Assembly: GCA_937990735.1 (NCBI GenBank) | Contig: CALKQT010000022.1 | Coordinates: 1-37,037 of the forward strand | Length of the DNA stretch: 37,037 nucleotides | DNA from: an uncultured Campylobacter sp. | GTDB lineage: Bacteria > Campylobacterota > Campylobacteria > Campylobacterales > Campylobacteraceae | Reading direction: 5' to 3' | In this document: positions 1-8,595 of the stretch, one piece after another | How positions within the stretch are numbered: position 1 is the first letter of the stretch | Layout: the number at the start of each line of letters is the position of its first letter | Notes under the pieces: generated by a model | Seen by the model: the letters and a program-made list of their open reading frames with translations, nothing else | Told to the model about the DNA's origin: nothing | Databases searched by the model: none | Program-made: the position numbers and the translations under genes

Positions 1-18
1 CTTACCGTGAACACACCC

Positions 19-783
19 TCAACCTTGATTTCGGGTGCGGATGCGCTGCGGAGTGATCTTGACGTGCGAAAACTCGCCGTAATTCAGCGTCCCGTCCATC
101 TGAAGGCGCATATTTTTGGCTAAGCGATTGTCAATGACGGAGGCTACGAGGGGCATCTCATCTGCGTTTGCGGCCTCTTTTTGAATGACCGAGGCTTTGA
201 TTAGCACCTGCTTCCACGCCGTGGCGTTATATTCGCCGATAAGCTCGCGCGACAAGCCTTCGTGGAATTTTTGCGCAGTTGAAACGAGGTGGTCGATGAT
301 ATTTTTTTCGCTTTCGTTTTTGCTAATTTTGTAGGTTTCAGGCACCAAAAAGCCCTCGTAAAACGGCGCTGTGGCGTTGTATTCGCGCTCAAGCTCGCTA
401 AAGCTTAGCCTGCGATCCTTCGCAAGCTGTTTTAAAAACACGATCGTAGTCTCTCCCGGGATCAGCTTAATCTCGTTCATCACGGGCTTTGCGACGCTTA
501 GCTCATATAAAAACTGATATTTGGGCAAATTTTCGCCGCTAAGCTCCAGTTCGCCGGTTTTTGCGCCGCCGTAAAGAGAAAGCAGCCTCGCATCAAATTT
601 CGTAAATTTAGGATAGCTCTTTGAGAGTTGCGATAAAATTTTCGTTGAGCTGCCCTGGCCTATCTGCACGGTTTTCGCGTTGCCGACGCGCTCGTGTAGA
701 TCAAAGCCCACGGCCAAAAGTAAAATAGCCGCAAGCTCGATACAAATGCACGCCGCTTTGATGAGCTTTATAAAGAATTTCAT
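19..783 (-). CDS. mltG: Endolytic murein transglycosylase MltG, 3'-truncated
   Basis: MltG is an inner-membrane lytic transglycosylase (YceG-like) that cuts nascent glycan strands and so ends their polymerisation. An N-terminal membrane anchor (about residues 5-27) is followed by a periplasmic part containing LIPGETTIVFLKQLA and the catalytic block SVIQKEAANADEMPLVASVI, whose Glu in QKEA is the family's catalytic acid, then MRLQMDGTLNYG. The start at 783 has an AAAGGAA ribosome site a few bases upstream. Family members are usually about 320-340 aa. This frame stops at 254 aa, and recognisable similarity ends at KITPQRIR (residue 249, base 37). The expected continuation (an N-T-Y motif and the C-terminal lobe) is not visible in any frame of bases 1-36. 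It may be a genuine truncation, a rearrangement or a contig-edge artefact. The identity is secure, the 3' end is not. Confidence 0.85.
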   Translation of the reverse strand: MKFFIKLIKAACICIELAAILLLAVGFDLHERVGNAKTVQIGQGSSTKILSQLSKSYPKFTKFDARLLSLYGGAKTGELELSGENLPKYQFLYELSVAKPVMNEIKLIPGETTIVFLKQLAKDRRLSFSELEREYNATAPFYEGFLVPETYKISKNESEKNIIDHLVSTAQKFHEGLSRELIGEYNATAWKQVLIKASVIQKEAANADEMPLVASVIDNRLAKNMRLQMDGTLNYGEFSHVKITPQRIRTRNQG

Positions 784-909
784 GCGTTCCTTTCAAAATT
801 TAGCTGAAATTATAGGCAAATAAGCCAAAATTTTGAATAAATTTCATATTATAAGCGCAGTTTTTCGGCACGCCCGATTTGGTTTTGGGCGTAGCTTTTT
901 AATGGGACA

Positions 910-3501
910 ATGATGTATAAATTTTTAGCTAGATTTTTTCTTACTCTTACTATACTATTTATAATCTGCGCGGTAGGCCTAAAGCATGGTATTGCGATTT
1001 CGCAGCTGGACGTGGGCTTTGCAAAGCTTGAAGGGTTTTATCTCAAGCTAAATAAAAGTCTCGTGCTGCGCATCAAAAATCTTGAAATTACGCAAAATAA
1101 TACACAAAATTTAGAGCAAAATTCCACCGATCTGCGCACGCAAAGCGAGAAAATTTTAGAATTTAGCAAAAAAATCTCGCTTATCAACTCCTTTTTTGAA
1201 GAGATCGACGTGCAAAATTTGAAGATCAAGGGCGAAAGTCTAAAGCTAAAATACAAAAGCGACGTTTTTTACGCCGACACGCGGTTTTTTAGGCTAAACT
1301 CGAAGATCACGCCGAGCGCAAACGGGCTGAACTTCGATCCGATCGAGCTTGAACTAAATGATTTTAATCTCACTCTGCACGGCACGGCGCGAGCAAATTT
1401 CAAAGCCGATACGTATGATTTTAACGGCACCTTCGCTTCGCACGAGATCGCGGGCAAGCTTGACGTGCACAACATAGGCTCGGAGCTAAATATCGAGATA
1501 AATCGCGCCTCGGCCTTGAGTCTGAAAAATTTTATGAATGAGCTAGGCGCACTTACGGGACTAAATCCTCTTGCGAACGAGTGGATCTACGGCAAGGCGG
1601 TCGCGCAAAACTACTATATCGAAAATCTGCATGCCAAAGTCGATCTGAAAGATCCGCGCCCGATCGCCGAAAATGTTAGCGCCACGGCCTACGCGCAGGA
1701 TCTTACGATAAAATTTCAACCGCAAATCGAAGCCGTAACGGTAAAAGACGCCAATATCACGCTTAAAAACGATTTTCTAAGCTTTGCGCTGAACGAGCCT
1801 AAATTTAAAGGCAAAAGCCTGGAAGGAAGCGGCGTGCGTATCGGCGGGCTTTTTGAAGAGAAGCCGATCGTATATCTGGATCTGCGAACTAAGGAGAGTT
1901 TGGGTAAAGACCTTGTAGATATTTTGCAAAGCTACGGCATAAACGAGCCCGTATATCCGCTAAGCGGCGGGATCGATGCGCGCGTGCTGATAGACGTGGA
2001 CGTCGAAAAGGAAAGCGCCAAAGTCGATGCGAACGTGACGCTAAAAGATGCCGATCTGATGATCTCTAAAGCGGAATTTCACTCCAAAGCCGCGCGGGTG
2101 CATATCACAGAAAAAAAGATCGACATCAAAGACGCGAATCTGCAAAATGAAATTTTTAACGCCACGGCAAGCGGCAGTATCGATATCGCCACGCGCAAAG
2201 CTAAATTTAACGGCGTTATTCATAGCTTCAATCTCTCCCCGGACGGCAAAGAAATTTTAAAATTTGGCGACGTGCGAGATAATATAAGCCTTGATTTTAG
2301 CGGCAAAGCGCCGGTGCTGAGCTCGCAATTTTTAGGCGCGAAGATGAGCTTCGGCGAGCGGATCGAGATCAGCTCGCCCGATATTAGCGGAATTCTGCCC
2401 TTTTCTAAGACGCTTAAAAACGCGGGCATTAGCGGCGGAGATCTTAAAATTTTAACCAGCGATTTTACAAACTTAGATATCAGCAGCAACAATCTCATCT
2501 TTGATTTCGGTCTGCTAAACAAAGACGGCAGTCACTACAAAAACGATTCTTTCGCGCTTCGGGTGCGCGGGGGCGATCTGGACGGCTCTAGCGGAAGCGA
2601 TAAAATTTCTCTTAAAATAAACAAAGGCGGTAACTTCGTCGCTCTAAAAGACGTGGACGTCGCGATCAATACGAGCGTGCAAACCAGCGAATTTAATAGC
2701 GGCACGAAGGAGCGCTCGCCGATAAATTTCAGCGGACAAAATTCCGCGATCGTGCTATCCGATCTAAATAAGACGCTTAAATTTACGCATTTTAACGGCG
2801 TACTGGACGGCAAAAATATGAACCTAAACGCGAATTTCAGACGCGGCGACGTGAAGTTGATCTTTAAAAAGAGCTTACTTCAAATTTTTGCGCAAAACAT
2901 CAGCGGCGAGGCGCTCAATCAATTCCTAGGCTCGCAGAGCTTCGACGGAGGGGTATTTACGCTAAAAGCAAGCGGTATCGATCCGCGCAACTACCGCGGC
3001 GAGATCAACGTGCAAAACACCTATCTGAAGGACTACATCATCTATCAAAGGCTGCTTAGCTTTATAAACTCCGTGCCGTCGCTGCTTACGTTTAAGACGC
3101 CCGATTTCAACGATCGCGGCTTTAGCGTGCAGAAGGGCAAAATTTACTTCCGCCGCAGCGGCGATAAAATTTACATAAACGCGATGAACTTTACCGGCAG
3201 CAGCGCAGACATCGCGGGCAACGGCGAAGTGGATATGAAAAGCGGCGCGCTGAATATCGATCTGGAGCTCAAATACCTCAAAGACGCAAGCTCGATAATC
3301 TCAAAAATCCCGCTGCTAAATCATATCATCTTGGGCGAAAACAATACGATCTCCACGATTATCGAGATTCGCGGCACAATGAAAAAGCCTACCTACTCGA
3401 CCGGCGTTGCGACCGACGTGCTAAAAACGCCGTATAATCTCATCAAAAACACGCTGATGCTGCCTTTTGTAATCTTCGGCGATAGCGAGGAGAGCAAATG
3501 A
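910..3501 (+). CDS. AsmA/YhdP-like envelope protein (AsmA-like C-terminal domain)
   Basis: 863-aa protein with one N-terminal membrane anchor (about residues 4-28, LARFFLTLTILFIICAVGL) and a very long periplasmic part dominated by alternating hydrophobic/polar beta-strand sequence. The C-terminal third (about residues 660-850), containing GSQSFDGGVFTLKASG, GNGEVDMKSGALNIDLELK and TIIEIRGTMKKPTYS, matches the layout of AsmA-like C-terminal domains in YhdP/TamB-type proteins. Such proteins are thought to form hydrophobic grooves that carry phospholipids between inner and outer membrane, so that role is inferred from the family. It starts at tandem ATG codons, diverges from mltG across a 126-bp spacer, and its stop overlaps the xerH start by 4 bp (ATGA), so the two are probably cotranscribed. 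The family call is firm, the exact orthologue is not. Confidence 0.8.
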   Translation: MMYKFLARFFLTLTILFIICAVGLKHGIAISQLDVGFAKLEGFYLKLNKSLVLRIKNLEITQNNTQNLEQNSTDLRTQSEKILEFSKKISLINSFFEEIDVQNLKIKGESLKLKYKSDVFYADTRFFRLNSKITPSANGLNFDPIELELNDFNLTLHGTARANFKADTYDFNGTFASHEIAGKLDVHNIGSELNIEINRASALSLKNFMNELGALTGLNPLANEWIYGKAVAQNYYIENLHAKVDLKDPRPIAENVSATAYAQDLTIKFQPQIEAVTVKDANITLKNDFLSFALNEPKFKGKSLEGSGVRIGGLFEEKPIVYLDLRTKESLGKDLVDILQSYGINEPVYPLSGGIDARVLIDVDVEKESAKVDANVTLKDADLMISKAEFHSKAARVHITEKKIDIKDANLQNEIFNATASGSIDIATRKAKFNGVIHSFNLSPDGKEILKFGDVRDNISLDFSGKAPVLSSQFLGAKMSFGERIEISSPDISGILPFSKTLKNAGISGGDLKILTSDFTNLDISSNNLIFDFGLLNKDGSHYKNDSFALRVRGGDLDGSSGSDKISLKINKGGNFVALKDVDVAINTSVQTSEFNSGTKERSPINFSGQNSAIVLSDLNKTLKFTHFNGVLDGKNMNLNANFRRGDVKLIFKKSLLQIFAQNISGEALNQFLGSQSFDGGVFTLKASGIDPRNYRGEINVQNTYLKDYIIYQRLLSFINSVPSLLTFKTPDFNDRGFSVQKGKIYFRRSGDKIYINAMNFTGSSADIAGNGEVDMKSGALNIDLELKYLKDASSIISKIPLLNHIILGENNTISTIIEIRGTMKKPTYSTGVATDVLKTPYNLIKNTLMLPFVIFGDSEESK

Positions 3502-4559
3502 AATTCCCGCTCGATTATAAGGATAGCTTTGAAAAATCGCTGCTGTTTTGGCTCGTAAAATTCGTGCGCTACAAGTTAAGCGCGCTATCAAACAAGGAGC
3601 TGAAAAACGACGCGCTGTTTCGTCGCGCGAGCCTGGCGCTAAATCACGAGGTAGCAAGTATCAATGAACTCGAGCGGCTCGCAAAAGACGCGCGAAATGC
3701 AGGCCTTACAGGCATTAACACTTACTTCAATCCGCTTAAAAAATTTTACGAAGCGATAGTAGAATACGGCCTTGAGAGTATGAAAAATATCGACGAGGAA
3801 CTTTTGAGCGAAATTTTAGCTTCCATTACGGGCGGACTGAGCGATGCGAGCAAAAAAAACTACCGAATCGCGCTGATAAATTTTTTCGGCTTCATCGACC
3901 GCCAAAACGAGCAGGACGGCACCTCGCACAACTTCGGCATCGAGATTAAGCACTGGGGCGGCGTTAGCGGCAGCCGCGGCACGAAGCTTCCGGAGTTTAT
4001 GAGCGAGGAGGAGCTGAAGCGGTTTTTGGACGCGATAAATTTAAGCGAGTTTTCCTCCTTTGCTCATCGCAACCGCCTAATCGTAAAAATCATCGTCTAC
4101 ACCGGCATCCGCGTGGGCGAGGCGATAAATCTCAAGCGCAAAGATATCGCGCCAGAGGGCGATCTTTTCGTCATCCGAATCCGCGGCAAGGGCAATAAAT
4201 ACCGCATCGTAATGATCAAGCGCCACCTGATCGAGGAGCATCTAAACGCGCTGGAGACGAACTTTGCTAACAAAGAGGGCTATCTTTTCGTCACCAAAAA
4301 CGGCGCGCCGCTCACGCAAGCATACGTCAGCGGCATCGTGGAGAAAATTTTGATGAGCGCGGGCATACGCAAGAAAAAAAACGGCGCCCACATGCTGCGC
4401 CACACCTTCGCGACGATGCTTTACAAAAAGCAAAAGGACCTCGTGCTCGTCCAGGAAGCCCTCGGCCACGCGAGCCTAAATACTTCGCGCATCTACACCC
4501 ACTTTGACAGCGACAATCTGCGCCTTGCGGCGAAGGTTGCGGAGGAATTCGAGGAGTGA
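3498..4559 (+). CDS. xerH: Tyrosine recombinase XerH
   Basis: 353-aa tyrosine recombinase. The N-terminal half (to about residue 160) is the helical core-binding domain and the C-terminal half is catalytic. All expected active-site residues are visible: Arg205 in YTGIRVGEA, Lys in the GKGNKYR beta-hairpin (231-235), His298 and Arg301 in HMLRHTFAT, His324 in LGHASL, and the nucleophile Tyr333 in SRIYTHF. The long N-terminal region and solitary occurrence fit XerH, the single recombinase with which Campylobacter and Helicobacter resolve chromosome dimers at difH, rather than the XerC/XerD pair. It overlaps the upstream AsmA-like gene by 4 bp. I could not recognise a difH site nearby. An integrase role is less likely because there are no phage or island genes around it. 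Confidence 0.88.
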   Translation: MKFPLDYKDSFEKSLLFWLVKFVRYKLSALSNKELKNDALFRRASLALNHEVASINELERLAKDARNAGLTGINTYFNPLKKFYEAIVEYGLESMKNIDEELLSEILASITGGLSDASKKNYRIALINFFGFIDRQNEQDGTSHNFGIEIKHWGGVSGSRGTKLPEFMSEEELKRFLDAINLSEFSSFAHRNRLIVKIIVYTGIRVGEAINLKRKDIAPEGDLFVIRIRGKGNKYRIVMIKRHLIEEHLNALETNFANKEGYLFVTKNGAPLTQAYVSGIVEKILMSAGIRKKKNGAHMLRHTFATMLYKKQKDLVLVQEALGHASLNTSRIYTHFDSDNLRLAAKVAEEFEE

Positions 4560-4586
4560 AATTTTAAAATTTGAGATGGCGTGAGG

Positions 4587-4607
4587 CTTGCTTGAGCGAG
4601 ATTTTTT
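4587..4607 (+). terminator. Weak rho-independent terminator after xerH
   Basis: A short stem CTTGC-TTGA-GCGAG (one G-U pair) is followed directly by ATTTTTT, 28 bp past the xerH stop. The stem is only 5 bp, so this is a candidate rather than a firm call. Confidence 0.4.
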
Positions 4608-5258
4608 AAATTTCGTTTTGAGGCGGCTTTAAAATCGTTTTTTATGAAATTTATTTTCTAAAAAATTAGAATTTTACTTTGAAAAATTCTGAAATTTGTT
4701 TTTCATACTAGCATAACAGAACCTAAAAATTTTACCTTGCGAGCTTTAGAATTTAACTCGGCAAAATTTTAAATTAACGCGCGAGCCTTAGAGCTTGATC
4801 GCAAAAAATCTAAAATTTTACTCTTTTGGAGTATAGAATAATTTTACTTTTTAGGTTTTCTCATGTGATTTTGCCTAAAATTCCAGATAAATTTAGTGCA
4901 AAATTTCATTTAAATTTTGATGATACAGGATTTCATCCGAGGATTTTATAAGCAAAAGATAAACGGCATATTAAGAGGTAGCGGATATAAAAATTTATCT
5001 GCAAATTTCACAAGGATGGAATCTCTAATTTAAAATTTAAACTCTCAAAATTTTATAGTTTGATATGCCTTCAAATTCTCATCGCACCGGATTCGCCTTA
5101 AAATTTAAAGATGCAAAATATTTGCCACCAAAGTTTGCTACGAAATTTACCGACGCGAAGTTTGCTTCGTAAACAGCGCAGGAATCATATAGAAATTTCT
5201 AATAAAATTTAAAGAGATAAAATCATCGGCATGATTATTTTAGATTTATTTTACGACA

Positions 5259-5286
5259 GAAATCCCGCTCTTGCGAGCAGGATTTC
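5259..5286. repeat. Inverted repeat (12-bp stem, one mismatch)
   Basis: GAAATCC-C-GCTC, loop TTGC, GAGC-A-GGATTTC: 11 of 12 positions pair. The following ATTTCTTAGG is only weakly T-rich, so it is a stem-loop of unknown role; a terminator on either strand is possible. Confidence 0.5.
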
Positions 5287-5324
5287 ATTTCTTAGGGGGA
5301 TAAGAAAAGGAGTTTAGGCTAAAT

Positions 5325-5403
5325 AAATTTAGCCCGAGATTTCGTCTAGCCACGGAGTCCCGCGGCAAAAAGGAGCAAAAAGACGAAATCTCGCGCAAAA
5401 TTT
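5325..5403. repeat. Long inverted repeat, 23-bp arms, 33-bp centre
   Basis: The left arm at 5325-5347 and the right arm at 5381-5403 are reverse complements at 21 of 23 positions, including a perfect 13-bp core CGAGATTTCGTCT / AGACGAAATCTCG. The 33-bp centre contains a smaller imperfect dyad CCACGG...CCGCGG. No protein frame explains it. It could be a structured small RNA, a processed 3' end of the rubrerythrin transcript, or a small non-autonomous repeat element. Confidence 0.6.
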
Positions 5404-5446
5404 AAGCCAAGATTTAAGCGATCGGCTCGCGACAATAAACGAGATT

Positions 5447-5487
5447 TGCGACGGCTTCAAAAGTTATCGCAAAAACGCCGTACCGCA
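5447..5487 (-). terminator. Candidate hairpin downstream of rubrerythrin gene
   Basis: TGCG-ACGGC at 5447-5455 pairs with GCCGT-AC-CGCA at 5477-5487 (9 bp with a 2-nt bulge), about 10 bp past the rubrerythrin stop on the minus strand. The loop is long (21 nt) and there is no clean T tract, so terminator function is uncertain. Confidence 0.3.
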
Positions 5488-5496
5488 AGCATCAAA

Positions 5497-6141
5497 TTAA
5501 ACTAGCCTTTGTTTTTTGAAATACTCGCGCGGAGCCTTGCAAAGCGGACAGGCGCCCGGGGCTTTCTTGCCGCGATGAACGTGGCCGCAGACCTCGCACA
5601 CCCAAACTTCCTCGTCAAAACTCTCGAAAAAGCCCTCCTCTAGCAGGATCTTTTGAAGCTCGTTGTATTCGCGCTCGTGCTCCTCCTCGACCTTGCCGAT
5701 AGCGTTAAAAAGGCGCGCAACCTCTTTTTTACCCTCTTCGGTCGCGATTTTAGCGAAGCTCGGATACATGCTCTCGTGCTCGTAGCGCTCGCCGGCGGCA
5801 GCATCAAGCAGATTTTTATCCATTTTATCAAGCGGAATGCCTGCGGCTGCATGATGCGCCTTTAGCTCGGCTCTAGCGTGCCATTTTTCATTTTCGGCGG
5901 CCTCGTAAAAATGTCGCGCAATGGCGTGAAAGCCCGCCTCTTTGGCCAAATCGCCGTAAAGATCGTATTTGTTGCGCGCCTGGGACTCGCCTGCAAACGC
6001 TTTCATCAAATTTACCTGTGTCAGATCTTCGGTGATGCATTTCATCGGCTCGCCGCAGCAGCTAAGCGTGCCGCCGCCTACTTTTTGCACCTCGACCTCC
6101 GCGCCGCATTTGTCGCATCTGTAAGTTTCGTACTGTCTCAT
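5497..6141 (-). CDS. rrc: Desulforubrerythrin / rubrerythrin (Rrc-type)
   Basis: Cytoplasmic non-haem iron peroxidase that reduces hydrogen peroxide. There are three metal modules in order. First is an N-terminal desulforedoxin-like site (Cys9, Cys12, Cys28, Cys29 in CDKCG...LSCCGEPM). Next is a ferritin-like di-iron four-helix domain (AFAGESQARNKY, AAENEKWHA, VEEEHEREY supplying Glu and His ligands). Last is a C-terminal rubredoxin domain (VCEVCGHVH...CPLCKAP). This three-part layout is that of Campylobacter jejuni Rrc, called desulforubrerythrin. I place the start at 6141 (MRQYETYRCDKCG) because AGGG lies about 10 bp upstream and the result, 214 aa, is the usual length. The open frame reaches 6180 but those 13 residues (MVSFSKNFDRELI) lack support. 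It is a single-gene unit facing away from xerH. Confidence 0.93.
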   Translation of the reverse strand: MRQYETYRCDKCGAEVEVQKVGGGTLSCCGEPMKCITEDLTQVNLMKAFAGESQARNKYDLYGDLAKEAGFHAIARHFYEAAENEKWHARAELKAHHAAAGIPLDKMDKNLLDAAAGERYEHESMYPSFAKIATEEGKKEVARLFNAIGKVEEEHEREYNELQKILLEEGFFESFDEEVWVCEVCGHVHRGKKAPGACPLCKAPREYFKKQRLV

Positions 6142-6553
6142 TATCAATTCCCTATCAAAATTTTTAGAGAATGATACCACGGCTACTATTAAATTTTACT
6201 TAATAAATTTTATTCTTCTCAATAAATTTATGTTTTTGAGAAAATTTTGGCACGAAATTTCCATCCGCAAAATCTAAACTTAAGATTTTTCAAAGCGAAT
6301 GAAATTTCAAGCAAAAGCGCTAACGCTTGATCATCTAAAAATATGAAATTTAGTTTTTTGACTCATTTAGTCTGCGATTTTCAAGGCTAGCCACATCATT
6401 GGAAATTTTTTAAAATTTTAAAGTTATCTCAAAAATAACTTGCTAATTTTGCCGCGCAGTCTTGTTTACGAGTATATAACAATGCTTAGTAAAAGCAGCT
6501 TTAAATGCGCCAACGAGCCGCCTGATTGTAATTATGAAGCGTTAAAAGCGTAA
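6142..6553. other. AT-rich spacer upstream of rubrerythrin
   Basis: About 410 bp holding the upstream region of the rubrerythrin gene and the 3' side of the SixA-like gene (both minus strand). I see many AAATTT runs but no ORF, dyad or promoter that I would defend. Confidence 0.5.
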
Positions 6554-7228
6554 TTAAGGGCGTTGTAATATTACCATTTTGCCGCCATGATCGGTAATAT
6601 CTGAGAATTTATGAACGTCAAATTCTAAGCCGCAAATCGAACAAGGAGGAAATTTATCGACTTCCTTCTCGCCTAAAAGCGAGCAAATTCCGCCTATTGC
6701 CGGATTATGTCCAACGATAAATACGCATTCTGCGCTAGCTGCGTTAAAATTTTGCATAACATCAGTGCTAGAAATTTCCACATTGTTGCAAGATATCGCA
6801 TTATTTTCGCTAATGCTAGCGGGAATTTTAATGCTCTTGAAAGCAGAATTTTCAGCGTTTGCGTCGCGATGTTTTTCGCTACTCAGACCAACCACATTGT
6901 ATTTTTCAACATTCACACCGCACCCAAAAAATCGTTTCTCATCCAAGCTGTGAACAAACTTTGCTAAATCCCATAAACTTACGTCGTATAACTCTTGCAA
7001 TGGCACTACCCTTTTTGTCGCATCCAGCGCGTTAGCGATAATTTGCGCCGTATGGAGTGCGCGCATAGCCGAGCTTGTAATAATTAAATCAGGCGCAAGC
7101 CCCAAGCTACGCAGCTTTTCTCCAAGTTTATTTGCACAAAGTTCGCCCACTTGGCTTAATGCCCGCTCGAAATCGCTTCCGTTGCCGCTTTGCGCCTCAG
7201 CATGTCTTATAAAATATATCCGTTTCAT
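6554..7228 (-). CDS. sixA: SixA-like phosphohistidine phosphatase with internal insertion
   Basis: Histidine phosphatase superfamily (phosphoglycerate mutase fold). IYFIRHAEA carries the nucleophilic His9 and Arg8; ALHTAQIIA and the distal VGHNPAIGG (about 172-180) supply the rest of the phosphate pocket. E. coli SixA dephosphorylates phosphohistidine proteins, but the substrate here is unknown. The start at 7228 is preferred over 7234 because AAAGGA sits 5-8 bp before it and overlaps the earlier ATG. The protein is 224 aa, while SixA proteins are about 160. The excess is an Asn/Ser/Ala-rich stretch from about residue 100 to 166, between SLDEKRF and ECVFIVGHNP. It contains QNFNAASAE, encoded by the same 12-mer found three times in the rpiB insertion. 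Catalytic motifs on both sides are intact, so I infer that the enzyme is active. Confidence 0.8.
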   Translation of the reverse strand: MKRIYFIRHAEAQSGNGSDFERALSQVGELCANKLGEKLRSLGLAPDLIITSSAMRALHTAQIIANALDATKRVVPLQELYDVSLWDLAKFVHSLDEKRFFGCGVNVEKYNVVGLSSEKHRDANAENSAFKSIKIPASISENNAISCNNVEISSTDVMQNFNAASAECVFIVGHNPAIGGICSLLGEKEVDKFPPCSICGLEFDVHKFSDITDHGGKMVILQRP

Positions 7229-7272
7229 CTGCATCCTTTCATAAAATTTTATGTATAATTTAGCGTTAAATT

Positions 7273-7830
7273 CTACAAAATTCTAAATTTTTTCTGGATC
7301 ATTCCAAAGCCATAACCGACCGCAAATCCCGCTATGTGCGCATACCATGCCACATTTACGCCCATTAACATCGGCGCAAAGCTCATTATCAAAATCGCGA
7401 TAAAAATCCCACCCGCATTGCGTTCATCAAAATAAGCAATCACGCCTAAAAGCACGCAAATAGCGCCACTAGCGCCTACGATATTGACGATTTCTCCCAT
7501 GCTCATGGCATAACAGATATAAATCAGGCACAAAGCGCCGCTCAGCAGCCCGCCTACGATGTAAAGTAGCGTAAATTTTATCCCACCGAACGCCCGCTCT
7601 AAAATTCCACCAAATTGATACAAAACAGCCATATTCATAGCTAGATGCATCACTCCGCCGTGCATAAAAAATGAACTTAGTAGCTGCCACGGCATCCCTT
7701 CGAAAAAATACGGATTGAGCCCAAAAAATAGATAGGACTTAAAGCCAAAAAAATATTCTAATGCGAATGAAATTACGAAAAATAGGACATTCGCCACAAT
7801 GATCGCGAGAGTAAATTTGCCTGATTGCAT
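7273..7830 (-). CDS. Rhomboid family intramembrane serine protease
   Basis: 185-aa polytopic membrane protein of the rhomboid family, which cleaves transmembrane segments of substrate proteins. Visible signatures are FFMHGGVMHLAMNM (the conserved H-x(3)-H-x(3)-N of TM2, about 56-66), the nucleophile Ser121 in VGASGAI, and the catalytic His165 in WYAHIAGFAVGYG. About six hydrophobic segments can be seen. The start is set at 7830 (MQSGKFTLAIIVANV) because a strong AAGGAG lies 5 bp upstream. The open frame continues to 7977, but those 49 residues are not rhomboid-like. The stop overlaps a 19-bp repeat (7257-7275) that recurs upstream of lolC. The gene follows the SixA-like gene on the same strand in reverse order, with no evident operon. 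Confidence 0.88.
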   Translation of the reverse strand: MQSGKFTLAIIVANVLFFVISFALEYFFGFKSYLFFGLNPYFFEGMPWQLLSSFFMHGGVMHLAMNMAVLYQFGGILERAFGGIKFTLLYIVGGLLSGALCLIYICYAMSMGEIVNIVGASGAICVLLGVIAYFDERNAGGIFIAILIMSFAPMLMGVNVAWYAHIAGFAVGYGFGMIQKKFRIL

Positions 7831-8595
7831 GAAACTCCTTAAATTTTTCACGCATAGTAGCGAAATTTTGATTAAATTAAAGGCGTCGTGTAATTTTATA
7901 GGCTCGAGATAAATTTCATAGATAAGTGTTGGCATCAAAATTTCGGCGAATAGTTTTAATTGCAAGCGCTTTATCAAATAGCTGTACTAAAATTTAAAAT
8001 TTATATATAAAGCTTTAAACTAAAAATTTCATTAATAAAATTTAGATCGTAAATCTTTTTTAAAGCTTTACGGAATTCATAGAGTTTATCCGACGTAAAT
8101 TAAAAAACAAGCACGCTGCAAATTTAATGACGATAAAATTGCAGTTATATGAAGCCATTTTGTAGAATTTTATATAAAATTATAAGTATAATTTTACTAA
8201 GAATAACAAAAATTTAAGTTCAAATTAATTCCAAAATAAATTTTAGAGTAAATATTTTAAATCCTTATTATATTGCGCGTTAAAAATGTTAATTTGACTT
8301 GTCATAACAGCATCAAAATGAGTTTTTATTGGTAAGTTTTTGCTACAGGAGTTTAAAAGCCATAAAAATTTTAAAATTTGATTAGAATTTTAGAAATTTA
8401 ATAAATTCTGCAAAGCTAGGTCGCAGCTAGAATTACAAGCGAAATTTTATCTGTAAAATTTCGCTTAAACCCTAGAGCATAAATAAAACCGCCGCGAATT
8501 TTTAAAAAGTCTAACGAAATTTCATAAAATCTAATAAATTCCAAAAGTTATGAGAAATTTTTCAAAAAAAATACGGCGAAAGAATTTTAAAAATC
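7831..8595. other. AT-rich spacer between rhomboid and NlpC-like genes
   Basis: About 765 bp, strongly AT-rich, with frequent AAATTTTA runs and no credible ORF. It holds a perfect 13-bp-arm dyad (8437-8466) and a short direct repeat GCTAG-GTCGCA-GCTAG near 8415-8430. I see no RNA gene. Confidence 0.5.
8437..8466. repeat. Perfect 13-bp inverted repeat
   Basis: AAGCGAAATTTTA, loop TCTG, TAAAATTTCGCTT. All 13 positions pair. No T tract follows on either strand, so a classical terminator is not shown. It lies about 130 bp beyond the stop of the NlpC-like gene (minus). Confidence 0.6.

Larger units (their letters stand above)
4608..5496. other. AT-rich spacer between xerH and rubrerythrin genes
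   Basis: About 890 bp with no ORF I would defend. It is full of AAATTTTAAAATTT-like runs, with an imperfect repeat AAGTTTGCT(A/T)CG near 5132 and 5158, and it ends in three separate dyads (5259-5286, 5325-5403, 5447-5487) that are listed individually. I see no tRNA, IS end or CRISPR repeat. Confidence 0.6.

Noticed and set aside
5325..5403. CRISPR or IS end at the long inverted repeat
   Set aside because: Only one pair of arms, no spacer periodicity, no transposase remnant or target duplication nearby.
4560..5496. Search for a difH site next to xerH
   Set aside because: No sequence matching what I remember of the difH inverted arms could be seen; the dyads present do not resemble it.
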